Of a stretch of DNA of 64,000 nt, positions 18,202-29,866 are shown in pieces. Position 1 is the stretch's first letter; each line of letters starts with the position of its first letter. Position numbers and translations under genes: made by a program. The stretch is from Micromonospora sediminicola. GTDB taxonomy: Bacteria > Actinomycetota > Actinomycetes > Mycobacteriales > Micromonosporaceae. Under the pieces are notes generated by a model, which saw only the letters and a list, made by a program, of their open reading frames with translations, was not told where the DNA came from and made no database searches. The DNA lies in the NCBI RefSeq assembly GCF_900089585.1, contig NZ_FLRH01000004.1, positions 303,001 to 367,000 of the forward strand. Reading direction: 5' to 3'.

Positions 18202-19386
18202 ATGAAGGCACTCACCTGGCACGGCAAGCGGGACGTTCGCGTGGAGGACGTTCCGGATCCCCGGATCGAGGAGCCGACCGACGCGATCGTCCGGATCACC
18301 TCGACCGCCATCTGCGGCTCCGACCTGCACCTGTACGAGGTGCTCGGGCCGTACCTGAAGCCCGGCGACGTGCTCGGGCACGAGCCGATGGGCATCGTCG
18401 AGGAGGTCGGCCCGGGCGTGACCCGGCTCAAGAGGGGCGACCGGGTGGTCGTCCCGTTCAACATCTCCTGCGGCTCGTGCTGGATGTGCGAGCGGCAGCT
18501 CTACGCGCAGTGCGAGACCACCCAGGTGACCAGCCAGGGCAAGGGCGCCTCGCTGTTCGGCTACACGTCGCTCTACGGCTCGGTCCCGGGCGGCCAGGCC
18601 GAGTACCTGCGCGTGCCGCAGGCCCAGTTCGGCCCGATCAAGATCCCGGACACCGGGGCCGACGAGCGGTGGCTCTACCTGTCCGACATCCTGCCCACCG
18701 CCTGGCAGGCGGTGAAGTACGCGGACACCCCGCCCGGCGGCACCCTGGCCGTGTTCGGTCTCGGCCCGGTCGGGCAGTTCAGCGCCCGGATCGGCCGCCA
18801 CCTCGGCGCCGGCCGCGTGATCGGCCTGGACCTGGTGCCGGAGCGGCTGGAGATGGCCCGCCGCCACGGCATCGAGGTGCTCGACGTCAGCCAGCTCGAC
18901 GACGTGCCCGGCGCGCTCATCGACCTGGTCGACGGGCGCGGTCCGGACGCGGTGATCGACGCGGTCGGCATGGAGGCGCACGGCGCGCCGCTGGGCAAGG
19001 TCGCCCAGACCGCCGCCGGGCTGCTGCCGGACAAGCTGGCCCAGGCCATGACCGACAAGGCCGGCGTGGACCGGCTCGTGGTGCTGCACGCCGCGCTCAA
19101 GGCGGTCCGGCGCGGCGGCACCGTCTCGATCTCCGGGGTGTACGGCGGCGAGCAGGACCCGATGCCGCTGATGGAGATGTTCGACCGGGGAATCCAGCTG
19201 CGCATGGGGCAGTGCCACGTGCGGCGCTGGGTCGACGAGATCATCCCGCTGTTGGAGGGCGACGACGACCCGCTGGGCGTCGAGGACCTGCGGACCCACC
19301 GGCTGCCGCTGGCCCAGGCGCCGCAGGCGTACGAGATGTTCCAGAAGAAGGAGGACGGCTGCGTCAAGGTCGTGCTCGCACCGTGA
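18202..19386 (+). CDS. Zinc-dependent alcohol dehydrogenase (formaldehyde-dehydrogenase-like)
   Basis: A 394-aa medium-chain dehydrogenase. Catalytic zinc ligands are Cys38, His60 and Glu61 (GHE). The structural zinc is held by Cys90, 93, 96 and 104. The NAD(P) fold shows GLGPVGQ. Length and the CGSDLHLYEVLGPYLKPGD region resemble the glutathione-independent formaldehyde dehydrogenase/threonine dehydrogenase-like group used for aldehyde or alcohol oxidation. ATG at 18202 follows GAGAGGGGA; an upstream in-frame ATG at 18172 lacks a site. The stop overlaps the next gene's GTG start, so the two enzymes are probably made in equal amounts. Confidence 0.88.
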   Translation: MKALTWHGKRDVRVEDVPDPRIEEPTDAIVRITSTAICGSDLHLYEVLGPYLKPGDVLGHEPMGIVEEVGPGVTRLKRGDRVVVPFNISCGSCWMCERQLYAQCETTQVTSQGKGASLFGYTSLYGSVPGGQAEYLRVPQAQFGPIKIPDTGADERWLYLSDILPTAWQAVKYADTPPGGTLAVFGLGPVGQFSARIGRHLGAGRVIGLDLVPERLEMARRHGIEVLDVSQLDDVPGALIDLVDGRGPDAVIDAVGMEAHGAPLGKVAQTAAGLLPDKLAQAMTDKAGVDRLVVLHAALKAVRRGGTVSISGVYGGEQDPMPLMEMFDRGIQLRMGQCHVRRWVDEIIPLLEGDDDPLGVEDLRTHRLPLAQAPQAYEMFQKKEDGCVKVVLAP

Positions 19387-20330
19387 CCCGAACCGTGGTC
19401 GTCACCGGCGCGACCAGCGGGATCGGCCGGGCGGCGGCCCGGGAGCTCGCGGGCCGCGGGGACCGTCTGGTCCTCGCGGCCCGCTCCCCCGAAACCCTGG
19501 AACAGGTACGCCGGGAGTGCGCCGACGCGGGCGCCGCGGACGTCCGGATCGTGCCGACCGACGTGACCGCCCCGGACGCGCTCGGCACCCTTGCCGCCAC
19601 CGCGATCGCCGAGTTCGGCCGGATCGACGTCTGGGTGCACACCGCGGCCGTGATGGCGTACGGGCGCTTCGAGGAGATCCCGGCGGAGGTCTTCGACCAG
19701 GTGGTCCGGACCGACCTGCTGGCCGCCGCCGGGGTCGCCCGGGTGGCGTTGCGGCACTTCCGGGCGACCGGGGGCGGCACGCTGATCCTCACCGGATCGG
19801 TGCTGGGACACATCACGGCGCCCTACATGAGCGGGTACGTGACCAGCAAGTGGGGGCTGCACGGCCTGGCCCGGGCGTTGCAGCAGGAGTCGCGGGACCT
19901 GGACGGGGTGCACGTCTGCCTGGTCACGCCGGGCAGCGTCGACACGCCCGTCTACCAGCAGGCGGCGAACTACCTCGGCCGGATCGGCCGGCCCCCGCTG
20001 CCGATCACCACCCCGGAGCGGGTGGCCCGGGCCATCGCGCACTGCGCCGACAAGCCCCGCCGGGAGATCTCGGTGGGCCGGGTCAACCTGGTCATGCGGT
20101 TCGGCTTCACCGCGCTGCCGGCCGTCTACGACGTGCTGGTCGGGCCGCTGATGCGGATCGGCGGGCTCACCGGACGCCCGGTGCCGCCGACGGACGGGGT
20201 GGTGTTCGCACCGAACCCGGCCGGTGAGGCGGTCCGGGGCGGCTGGCTGCCCGACGTGTCGCGGGTGGTGCGGTCCGTCGGCGACGCCACCGCCACTGTC
20301 GGCTCGGCCGTCCGTCGGCGGCTGCGCTGA
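19383..20330 (+). CDS. Short-chain dehydrogenase/reductase with C-terminal extension
   Basis: A 315-aa classical SDR. The cofactor motif TGATSGIG is at residues 8-15, and the catalytic set Ser139, Tyr152 and Lys156 (YVTSK) is intact. The last ~70 residues go beyond the ~250-residue core and include an amphipathic stretch (ALPAVYDVLVGPLMRIGG) that could sit on a membrane. The GTG start overlaps the dehydrogenase stop (GTGA). A two-step oxidation/reduction with the upstream alcohol dehydrogenase is plausible, but the substrate is unknown. Confidence 0.88.
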   Translation: MTRTVVVTGATSGIGRAAARELAGRGDRLVLAARSPETLEQVRRECADAGAADVRIVPTDVTAPDALGTLAATAIAEFGRIDVWVHTAAVMAYGRFEEIPAEVFDQVVRTDLLAAAGVARVALRHFRATGGGTLILTGSVLGHITAPYMSGYVTSKWGLHGLARALQQESRDLDGVHVCLVTPGSVDTPVYQQAANYLGRIGRPPLPITTPERVARAIAHCADKPRREISVGRVNLVMRFGFTALPAVYDVLVGPLMRIGGLTGRPVPPTDGVVFAPNPAGEAVRGGWLPDVSRVVRSVGDATATVGSAVRRRLR

Positions 20331-20410
20331 GCCGCGGCGGGTCGGTCGTCCGCACGGACCGGCGCGGGGGTGGATACCGTGTACTGCGGGACACGGCGGA
20401 GGGGACGACC

Positions 20411-21556
20411 ATGCGCACACCAGCGGAGCGGGCACCGGAGCGGGCGAGCGGCGGGCGGGCCTGGCGGATCGCCGGGCTGGCGGCCGTCGCCGGCCTGGCC
20501 TGGGCGGCGCGGGACATCCCGGCCCAGCTCGGTGGCCGGCTCAGCGGCGCGCGGGCGGAGCGGGCGGCCCGGTCGCCGCGGTTCCGCGACGGCACGTTCC
20601 ACAACCCGGCCGGCACCAGCGCCACCATGGTCGCCGACCCGGGCCGCAACCTGGTCCGGGAGCTGATCTTCGGCAAGCAGAAGCGGCGGCCCGACAGCGC
20701 CGTGCCGCTGCTGCGCCCGGCCGATCCGGCGCCGGGTGACCCGGCCCGCGAGCTGAACGCGATCTGGTACGGGCACGCGTCGACGCTGGTGGAGATCGAG
20801 GGGCACCGGGTGCTGCTCGACCCGGTCTGGAGCGACAGGTGCTCGCCGTCGGCGCTGGTCGGCCCGCGGCGCATCCACGAGCCGCCGGTCCGGCTGGACG
20901 AACTGCCCCCGCTGGACGCCGTGCTTATCTCCCACGACCACTACGACCACCTCGACATGGACACCGTGCGCGGGCTGCTCGCCCACCAGTCCGCGCCCTT
21001 CCTGGTGCCGCTCGGCGTCGGCGCCCACCTGGACCGGTGGGGCGTGCCGGAGGAGCGCATCGTCGAGCTGGACTGGTCGGAGAGCCACCGGGTCGGCGGG
21101 CTCACCGTCACCGCCACCGCCGCCCAGCACTTCTCCGGGCGCGGGCTGCGCCGCGACGGCACGCTCTGGAGTTCCTGGGTGGTGGCCGGCGCGCACCGGA
21201 AGGTCTTCTACACCGGTGACTCCGGCTACTTCGACGGCTACGCCGCGATCGGCGCCGAGCACGGCCCGTTCGACCTCACGCTCATGCAGATCGGGGCGTA
21301 CGACCGGGCCTGGCCGAACATCCACATGTTCCCCGAGGAGGCCGTCGCCGCCCACCTCGACGTCCGCGGCGAACTGCTGGTTCCGGTGCACTGGGGCACC
21401 TTCAACCTGGCCCTGCACGACTGGTCCGAGCCGGTGGACCGACTGTGGGCCGAGGCGAAGGCCCGGGACGTCCGGCTGGCCGTGCCGCGCCCGGGCGAGC
21501 GGGTAATGGTCGACGAGCCGCCGACGGTGGACGGCTGGTGGCAGGCGATCGCCTGA
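20411..21556 (+). CDS. MBL-fold metallo-hydrolase (NAPE-PLD/UlaG-like)
   Basis: This 381-aa protein has the metallo-beta-lactamase motif SHDHYDHLD (His175, His177, Asp179, His180), later metal ligands in AAQHFSG and YTGDSGYF, and VPVHWGTF. It fits the NAPE-PLD/RomA branch, zinc hydrolases acting on phosphodiesters or other esters. A hydrophobic segment near residues 18-33 (WRIAGLAAVAGLAWAA) may be an N-terminal membrane anchor or uncleaved signal. GGAGGGGAC lies before the ATG, and a TACCGT -10-like box is around 20375. The substrate is not predictable. Confidence 0.85.
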   Translation: MRTPAERAPERASGGRAWRIAGLAAVAGLAWAARDIPAQLGGRLSGARAERAARSPRFRDGTFHNPAGTSATMVADPGRNLVRELIFGKQKRRPDSAVPLLRPADPAPGDPARELNAIWYGHASTLVEIEGHRVLLDPVWSDRCSPSALVGPRRIHEPPVRLDELPPLDAVLISHDHYDHLDMDTVRGLLAHQSAPFLVPLGVGAHLDRWGVPEERIVELDWSESHRVGGLTVTATAAQHFSGRGLRRDGTLWSSWVVAGAHRKVFYTGDSGYFDGYAAIGAEHGPFDLTLMQIGAYDRAWPNIHMFPEEAVAAHLDVRGELLVPVHWGTFNLALHDWSEPVDRLWAEAKARDVRLAVPRPGERVMVDEPPTVDGWWQAIA

Positions 21557-21560
21557 CGCG

Positions 21561-23072
21561 TCAGAGCACGAACGCGTCGGTCCACAGGGCGCCGGAGCGG
21601 CCGGAGAGCGCATCCAGCATCGCCACCGCCTGACCGTCGGTGAGCTGCGCGACGAAGTCGACGATCGCCCGCCCCCGGGCCCGGCCGATCCGGTCCGGGG
21701 TGCGCGGGTGCAGCTCCGCCTCGGCCAGTTCGACCAGGTCGTGCAGGCGGCGGGGCAACCGGGACTCCTCCTCCGGGTCCAGCAGCCACTCCCAGAGCGC
21801 CTCCACCAGCGTGCCCAGCAGCCGTGCCTGGCCGCGCTGGTGCAGGGCCAGGTCGGGGCGGGCCAGCACGAACCGGTGATGGACGAACTTGAGCACCTGC
21901 ACCTCGTGCCACTGCGCCCGGTCGAGCTGGACGTAGCCGGAGCGCACGTCCGGCTCGGGGGTCACCGTGATCGCCTCCACGAAGCGGGTCGACCAGCGGG
22001 CGGAGAACCGCGCGACGTACTGCTCCGCCTCGATCGAGCCGTCGAAGGGCAGCGCCAGCAGCCCTTCCACCAGTTCCTCCCGGACGTGCTCGACCGCGGC
22101 GGCGAACGCGTCGTCGTCGGCGATCCAGGCGTCCTTGCGGTGCAGTTGGCGGCGCAGTCGTTCGATCGCCGCCCCCGGTCGCCGGCCGGCGGCCTCCAGC
22201 GCCGAGGCGGTGATCGAACGCAGGTGCCCGTACTCGCGCTGCCAGGCCATCAGCTCGGCGGCCACCGCCCCCTGCTGGAGCACCCCCACGCGATAGAAGT
22301 CCTCCACGTCGTGGATGGCGTACGCGATGTCGTCGGCGGTGTCCATGACGGACGCCTCCGGTGTCTGCTGCCAGTCCGGGATGCGTCCGGCGAACGGCTC
22401 CCGGGCCTGCCGCAGGTCGTCCAGCTCGGTGCGGTACGCCCCGAACTTGACCGACCCGCTCTCCGGGTCGTCCGGCGGCGCCGCCGCGCCCCGGGGCGCC
22501 GGGTCGAGGTGCCGCGGATGCGGGTCGGGGTGGTCCAGCCGGGTCCACGGGTACTTCAGCATCGCCGCGCGGACGGCGGCGGTCAGGTCGAGCCCGGTGG
22601 TCGCCGCGCCGCGGATCTCGGTGCTGGTGACGATCCGGTACGACTGGGCGTTGCCCTCGAAGCCGTCGGCGAGCCCGAGCCGCTGCCGGGCCAGCCGGTC
22701 CAGGACCCGCTCCCCCAGGTGCCCGAACGGCGGGTGCCCGAGGTCGTGGGCGAGCGCGGCGGCCTCCACCACGTCCGGGTCGCAGCCGCCGAGCTTCTCC
22801 AGCAGGTCCCGGTGGGCCGGGTCGGCGGTCAGCCGCTCGGCGACCGCCCGGGCCACCTGCGCCACCTTGAGGCTGTGGGTGAGCCGGTTGTGCACCAGCA
22901 GCCCGGATCCGCCCGGGCTGATCACCTGGGTGACGCCGTTGAGCCGGGCGAAGAACGGCGAGCCGACGATCCGGTCCCGGTCGGCCCGGAACGGGCCGGC
23001 GGCCAGGTCGCCGAGCGCCCGGGCGCTGCCCCCGAAGAGCCGCCGGGCCCGCGGATCCGCAGGTACCTCCAT
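21561..23072 (-). CDS. dgt: Deoxyguanosinetriphosphate triphosphohydrolase family (dGTPase-like)
   Basis: A 503-aa HD-domain enzyme. The metal site is visible as H66 (NRLTHSLKV), H109-D110 (AHDLGHPPFGHLGE) and a later Asp in MDTADDIAYAIHD. EGNAQSYRI is also a dGTPase-family signature. The family splits dNTPs into nucleoside and triphosphate, controlling pools or limiting phage. An acidic, proline-rich insertion near residues 175-195 is less conserved. ATG at 23072 has TAGCGT seven bases upstream (leaderless). It is divergent from tex and convergent with the MBL gene, four bases apart. Confidence 0.92.
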   Translation of the reverse strand: MEVPADPRARRLFGGSARALGDLAAGPFRADRDRIVGSPFFARLNGVTQVISPGGSGLLVHNRLTHSLKVAQVARAVAERLTADPAHRDLLEKLGGCDPDVVEAAALAHDLGHPPFGHLGERVLDRLARQRLGLADGFEGNAQSYRIVTSTEIRGAATTGLDLTAAVRAAMLKYPWTRLDHPDPHPRHLDPAPRGAAAPPDDPESGSVKFGAYRTELDDLRQAREPFAGRIPDWQQTPEASVMDTADDIAYAIHDVEDFYRVGVLQQGAVAAELMAWQREYGHLRSITASALEAAGRRPGAAIERLRRQLHRKDAWIADDDAFAAAVEHVREELVEGLLALPFDGSIEAEQYVARFSARWSTRFVEAITVTPEPDVRSGYVQLDRAQWHEVQVLKFVHHRFVLARPDLALHQRGQARLLGTLVEALWEWLLDPEEESRLPRRLHDLVELAEAELHPRTPDRIGRARGRAIVDFVAQLTDGQAVAMLDALSGRSGALWTDAFVL

Positions 23073-23164
23073 GATCGCCACGCTAGCGCAGCTCGCGGCG
23101 GGCCGGGCACAGCCGGTCGGAGGCGAACGGCACAATGCAGGGCGGAACCCACCCGAGAAGGCGG

Positions 23165-25720
<2,556 letters not shown>

Positions 25721-25732
25721 CCTCGTCGCGGC

Positions 25733-25769
25733 CTGTCGAGCTGATATCACGAACGCCTCAGCCCGACAG
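25733..25769 (+). terminator. Hairpin after tex, related to the 17959-18079 element
   Basis: CTGTCG-A-GCTGA (25733-25744) pairs with TCAGC-C-CGACAG (25758-25769) around a 13-base loop. The GAGCTGATATCA segment is shared with the larger element downstream of sdhB, so this may be a reduced copy doubling as terminator. Confidence 0.6.
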
Positions 25770-25858
25770 CGTCGCCGGAGGGGAGCTGCCGGCCGGCCCG
25801 TCGATGGCGAACCGGTGCGGCGCGAATGCGGTACACGGATGCCCGCTCCCGCGCCGGT

Positions 25859-25977
25859 GCGCGGGACCGGGTCTGGCGCGGGACCGGGTCTGGCGCGGGA
25901 CCGGGTCTGGCGCGGGACCGGGTCTGGCGCGGGACCGGGTCTGGCGCGGGACCAGGTCCGGCGCGGGACCGGGCGCA
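25859..25977. repeat. 17-bp minisatellite
   Basis: Five exact copies of GCGCGGGACCGGGTCTG run from 25859 to 25943, followed by two degenerate copies to 25977 and further decayed traces to about 26000. The unit is not a multiple of three and lies in the 334-bp gap between tex and the next gene. Copy number probably varies between strains. Confidence 0.92.
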
Positions 25978-26054
25978 GGTCCGGCGTGGGACCAGGGCGT
26001 GGGGCCGGGCCGGGCGGGTCTGGGTGGCGCGGATGTCGGCGTACCCTCGCCGGT

Positions 26055-26489
26055 GTGAGCGGGGACGACGACGTGCGGTGGCGGGAGCGGCAACGTCACG
26101 CGGTGCGGGCGCACGCGGAGGCGGCCGCCCGGGAACGCGAGGTGGAGCAGGCAGAGGCCGCGGAGCTGGTGGCCCGGTTCGCCGCCGAGGCACTGCGGCG
26201 CGGGTTGCCCACCGACCGGTTGACGGCGACCGGCCACGACGGGCGCGGTCGTTACCGCACCCGGCTCACCGGGTGGTACGTGGATCGGGCGGGCAGCCGG
26301 GCGGTGGACACCGAGGGGCGGTTCTATCTGCTGACGGTGCCGCCGAGCCTGCGGTCCCGGCTGCTCGGCGCCGCGCCCCAGCCCAGCGCACCGCCCCTGG
26401 TCGTCGGTCGGGGTGGCCGGGACGGCGAGTCGGTACCGCTGGCGACGCTGCTCAGCCGGCGTCTCGAGGCGGGCGACGACCGGCGCTGA
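26055..26489 (+). CDS. Small charged hypothetical protein, 144 aa
   Basis: I do not recognise this protein. The N-terminal third is a long charged helix rich in Arg, Glu and Ala (RWRERQRHAVRAHAEAAARE), which could form a coiled coil. The remainder looks like a compact beta-rich domain (RYRTRLTGWYVDRAGSRAVD, then GRFYLLTVP). The GTG start is chosen because TACCCT lies seven bases upstream (26042-26047). The 3' end overlaps the convergent DUF389 gene by 38 bp. No homologue-based function can be offered. Confidence 0.65.
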   Translation: MSGDDDVRWRERQRHAVRAHAEAAAREREVEQAEAAELVARFAAEALRRGLPTDRLTATGHDGRGRYRTRLTGWYVDRAGSRAVDTEGRFYLLTVPPSLRSRLLGAAPQPSAPPLVVGRGGRDGESVPLATLLSRRLEAGDDRR

Positions 26490-27462
26490 CCGGGGACGGG
26501 CCACCGTCGGCCCGCTGCCGCGGCACCGCGTGCGCGGCCCGCCGCGCGACGTGCCGCCACCAGCAGAGCTGGACGACCAGGGTGAGCAGGCCGGCCAGCA
26601 CGATGGCGGCCAGGTTGATCACCAGTTGCAGGGCGGAGCCGGCCGCCTCGGGCCACACCCCGTACGCGGTCGCGACGGCCACGTTGGCGGCTGCCGGAAC
26701 GGTGGTCACCGAGATCAGCACGCCGACCAGCGAACCGGACTTCTTCGAGGTCAGCGAGAGCATGCCGGCGACGCCGGCGAGCAGCCCGACCACCCAGGAG
26801 AGCGCGTCCGGGCGCCAGATGAAGTCGGTCAGCGGCCGCTCGTCCAGCAGCATCTCCCGGCTGACCAGGCCGGCCGCGGTGAGCGCCCAGGTGCTGAGCA
26901 CGGTGGCGACCATGGCGGTGAGGAAGCCGACCGTCAGGGCCTGCACCGACCGACCGATGACCGGCGGCTGACGCCGCAGCAGCGCCACGCAGAGCGCGGC
27001 GAGCGGCCCGAACTCGGGGCCGACCACCATCGCGCCGACGATCAGGATGGGCTGGTCGAGCAACACACCGATGCCGGCGATCATGGTCGCGACCACGATC
27101 AGGGCGAGGAACGTGCCGGTGAGCACGGTCTGCTCTCCGGTCTTCGCGGCGATCTCGTCCCAGACCACCGCGTCCTCGCCGTGCCCGGGCGCCTCCTCGG
27201 CGGCCCGGTCGGCCGCCTCCGAGAGCGTCAGCTCCACGTCGTCGGCGGCGATCGCCCCGTGCGTCTCGACGCCGAGGTCCTGGAGCTCGCGCAGCACGTT
27301 GTCCGCGCTTTCCCGGACGACGTCACAGGTGACGTAGTCGCCGGCCGGCTGGCGTGCCGCCCCGGGGAGCACCACGAGGTGGGTCACTCCTGGGTCAGCC
27401 GCCAGCAGTTCGACGACGGCCGACGACCGGTCGCTGGGAGCGATCACTCGGAGGTGCAGCAA
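26452..27462 (-). CDS. DUF389-domain membrane protein
   Basis: This 336-aa protein has a soluble N-terminal part (1-115) like the TIGR00341/DUF389 group and then about six membrane helices. Conserved family segments are LDQPILIVGAMVVGPEFGPLAA and TSKKSGSLVGVLISVTTVPA. The family's biochemical role is not established. The start is an unusual TTG at 27462 with GGAG six bases upstream, and the downstream sequence MLHLRVIAP matches the expected beginning. It overlaps the convergent small gene by 38 bp. Proline and arginine dominate the C-terminal tail. Confidence 0.85.
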   Translation of the reverse strand: MLHLRVIAPSDRSSAVVELLAADPGVTHLVVLPGAARQPAGDYVTCDVVRESADNVLRELQDLGVETHGAIAADDVELTLSEAADRAAEEAPGHGEDAVVWDEIAAKTGEQTVLTGTFLALIVVATMIAGIGVLLDQPILIVGAMVVGPEFGPLAALCVALLRRQPPVIGRSVQALTVGFLTAMVATVLSTWALTAAGLVSREMLLDERPLTDFIWRPDALSWVVGLLAGVAGMLSLTSKKSGSLVGVLISVTTVPAAANVAVATAYGVWPEAAGSALQLVINLAAIVLAGLLTLVVQLCWWRHVARRAAHAVPRQRADGGPSPVSAGRRPPRDAG

Positions 27463-27679
27463 TCGGGGCTCCTGGGCTCGGGGACGTTCGGACGTGGCCG
27501 ACGCACTCTACTCCGGGGGTCGTCGCTCCCGACCGCCGTCACGGAGCGAGCGTGTCCGCAGGGGGAACGGTGCGTTGAGGACGATGACACCGGCAACTCT
27601 AAATACCGACATAAGCGCCTCTAACGGCCTATCTCTGGTAAAACGCTAGAGTCCACCGCAGGCGTGTGATTGGAGCCGC

Positions 27680-28810
27680 ATGGCCGGCCGCATCTTCCTG
27701 TCCTCCCCGGACGTCGGCACGCTGGAGGAGTCCTACCTGCTCGACGCGCTGCGTTCCGGCTGGGTGGCACCGGTCGGGCCGGACCTGGACGCCTTCGAGC
27801 GCGAGGTCGCGGCGCGGGCCGGTGTGGCCGCGGCGGTCGGGGTGAGCAGCGGCACGGCCGCCCTGCATCTGGCGCTGCTCGCGCTGGGCGTCGGCCCGGG
27901 ACAGGTGGTCGTCGTTCCCACCCTGACCTTCGCCGCATCCGCCAACGCGGTCGTCTACACCGGCGCCGAGCCCGTCTTCGTCGACTGCGACCCGGAGACC
28001 GGGAACCTCGACGTCCCGCTGCTCCTCGACACCCTCGACCGGTTGGGCGCGCAGGGCCGCCGGGTCGGCGCCGTCATGGCGGTGGACCTGTTCGGAGGCT
28101 GCGTCGACTACACCGCCCTGCTGCCGGCGTGCGCCGCCGCCGGCGTGCCGGTCGTCGAGGACGCCGCCGAGGCGTTGGGCGCGACCCACCACGAGCGGCC
28201 CGCCGGTTCGTTCGGCCGGGTCGCCGCGTTCTCCTTCAACGGCAACAAGATCATGACCACCTCCGGCGGCGGCATGATCGTCTCCGACGACGTCGGTCTG
28301 ATCGGCCGGTGCCGTCATCTGGCGACTCAGGCGCGCGAGCCGGTCCCGCACTACGAACACGTCGAGATCGGTTACAACTACCGACTCAGCAACCTGCTCG
28401 CCGCGCTCGGGCGGGCCCAGCTGAGTCGGCTCGACGCCATGATCGCTCGTCGCCGTCGCCTGCGCGAGCGGTACGCCAAGCTCTTCGCGCCGGTCCCCGG
28501 CGTACGGCTGCTCAACGAGGCCGACACCGGTTCGAACTGCTGGCTGACCACGGTGGTGGTGGATCCGGAGCGGGCCGGGTGGTCCGCCACCGACCTGAGT
28601 CGCCGGCTCGCGTCCGTCGACATCGAGACCCGTCCGGTCTGGAAGCCGATGCACCTGCAACCGGTCTTCGCCCGGGCCACCCGGTTCGTCACCGGAGCCG
28701 CCCAGCACCTCTTCGCCCACGGGCTCAACCTGCCGAGCGGTTCGGCTCTCACCGACGCCGAGGTGGACCGCGTCGAGGGGGCCGTCGTCCGATTCCTGGA
28801 GAACAGATGA
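27680..28810 (+). CDS. DegT/DnrJ/EryC1/StrS-type sugar aminotransferase
   Basis: A 376-aa PLP enzyme that aminates keto-sugar nucleotides. The Schiff-base lysine is Lys190 in FSFNGNKIMTTSGGGM, a sequence very like PglE/EpsN-type UDP-4-keto-sugar transaminases. DAAEALGATH supplies the cofactor-pyridine Asp. A 4-amino-sugar nucleotide is therefore the likely product. The matching 4,6-dehydratase is not in this window. ATG at 27680 follows GGAG. It is the first gene of a tightly packed five-gene block to 32845 that opens the polysaccharide locus. The region before it is unusually AT-rich for this genome. Confidence 0.9.
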   Translation: MAGRIFLSSPDVGTLEESYLLDALRSGWVAPVGPDLDAFEREVAARAGVAAAVGVSSGTAALHLALLALGVGPGQVVVVPTLTFAASANAVVYTGAEPVFVDCDPETGNLDVPLLLDTLDRLGAQGRRVGAVMAVDLFGGCVDYTALLPACAAAGVPVVEDAAEALGATHHERPAGSFGRVAAFSFNGNKIMTTSGGGMIVSDDVGLIGRCRHLATQAREPVPHYEHVEIGYNYRLSNLLAALGRAQLSRLDAMIARRRRLRERYAKLFAPVPGVRLLNEADTGSNCWLTTVVVDPERAGWSATDLSRRLASVDIETRPVWKPMHLQPVFARATRFVTGAAQHLFAHGLNLPSGSALTDAEVDRVEGAVVRFLENR

Positions 28811-29865
28811 CCGTCACCGTCGACGTCACCGACGCCGGCCCGATCGACCCGGCCACCGACGCCCGCCGCCCCGACGTGTACTTCACCAGCGGCTACGGCG
28901 AGGCGGTAGCCGCCGACGGCTCGGGTTCGTGGCGCCTGGCCCACCACGACGACGACCTGGTGCTGCTGCCGTACCTGCTCCGGCCGGTGGCCGACGACGC
29001 GGCCGACGCCGTGAGTCCCTACGGTTACTGCGGCATCCACGTCGCCCCGGAGTGTCCCGCGAGCGAACTGGTCGCGTTCTGGTCGGCGCTGGGCGACCGG
29101 TGGCGCGCGGAGGGCGTGGTCAGTCTCTTCCTCCGGTTCTCGCCGCTCGACCCGGCATCGGTCGACGCGGTTCGCGACCTGGACGGGATGTCCCTGACCA
29201 GGCGCGCGGACACCGTCACCGTGCCGGTGCGGACGGCGTCGGCGGACATCTGGGACGGCATGGAGGGTCGATCCCGAACCGCGATCCGCAAGGCGCGGCG
29301 CGGCGGCATGCACGGCACCGTGCGACCGGCGGGAGCCGAGGACGTGGATGCCGGGTCCCCCTTCCGCCGGCTGTACGAGTCCACCATGACCCGCGTCGGC
29401 AGCACGGCCGGCTACTTTTTCCCGGAGGTCTACTACCAGCGCCTGCTGACCGGGCTCGGTCCGTCACTGTCGCTTGCGGAGGTGCGCGACGGCAGTTCCG
29501 CCGTGGTCGCGGCCGCCCTGGTGCTGCGGCACGGCGGCCGGGTGCACTACCACCTTGCCGGGTCACGACCGGAGGCCGCTCGCGAGGGCGCCAACAACAT
29601 GCTCGTGTGGACGATCCTGGAGTGGGCGGCGGAGACCGGGGCGGACGTCGTCCACCTCGGGGGCGGGTTGCAGGCGGACGACAACCTCTTCCGCTTCAAG
29701 CGCGCGTTCGGTGGGCTGCGCACACCGTTCTGGACCGGCGCGGTGGTCCTCGATCCCGAGCGGTACGAGCGGCTCACCGAGGAGCGCGCCGCCCGGGTCG
29801 GCCTGCCGGCGGCGCACCTGCGGCAGAGCGGCTACTTCCCGGCCTACCGGTTCGGCGGGGCCTGA
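28807..29865 (+). CDS. FemAB/GNAT-like acyltransferase
   Basis: A 352-aa protein with the double-GNAT layout of FemAB-like enzymes. The C-terminal half shows RTAIRKARRGGM, AALVLRHGGRVHYHLAGSRP and GADVVHLGGGLQADDNLFRF, which fit the GNAT_6/FemAB pattern. Known FemAB enzymes move amino acids from tRNA onto cell-wall precursors; relatives in exopolysaccharide loci are thought to acylate amino groups. It starts in the stop of the aminotransferase gene (ATGA), so it may modify the amino sugar that gene makes. Substrate and acyl donor are not proven. Confidence 0.8.
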   Translation: MTVTVDVTDAGPIDPATDARRPDVYFTSGYGEAVAADGSGSWRLAHHDDDLVLLPYLLRPVADDAADAVSPYGYCGIHVAPECPASELVAFWSALGDRWRAEGVVSLFLRFSPLDPASVDAVRDLDGMSLTRRADTVTVPVRTASADIWDGMEGRSRTAIRKARRGGMHGTVRPAGAEDVDAGSPFRRLYESTMTRVGSTAGYFFPEVYYQRLLTGLGPSLSLAEVRDGSSAVVAAALVLRHGGRVHYHLAGSRPEAAREGANNMLVWTILEWAAETGADVVHLGGGLQADDNLFRFKRAFGGLRTPFWTGAVVLDPERYERLTEERAARVGLPAAHLRQSGYFPAYRFGGA

Positions 29866-29866
29866 G

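Noticed and set aside
25859..25977. Possible CRISPR array
   Set aside because: Repeats are head-to-tail 17-mers with no spacers and no cas genes nearby; a minisatellite.
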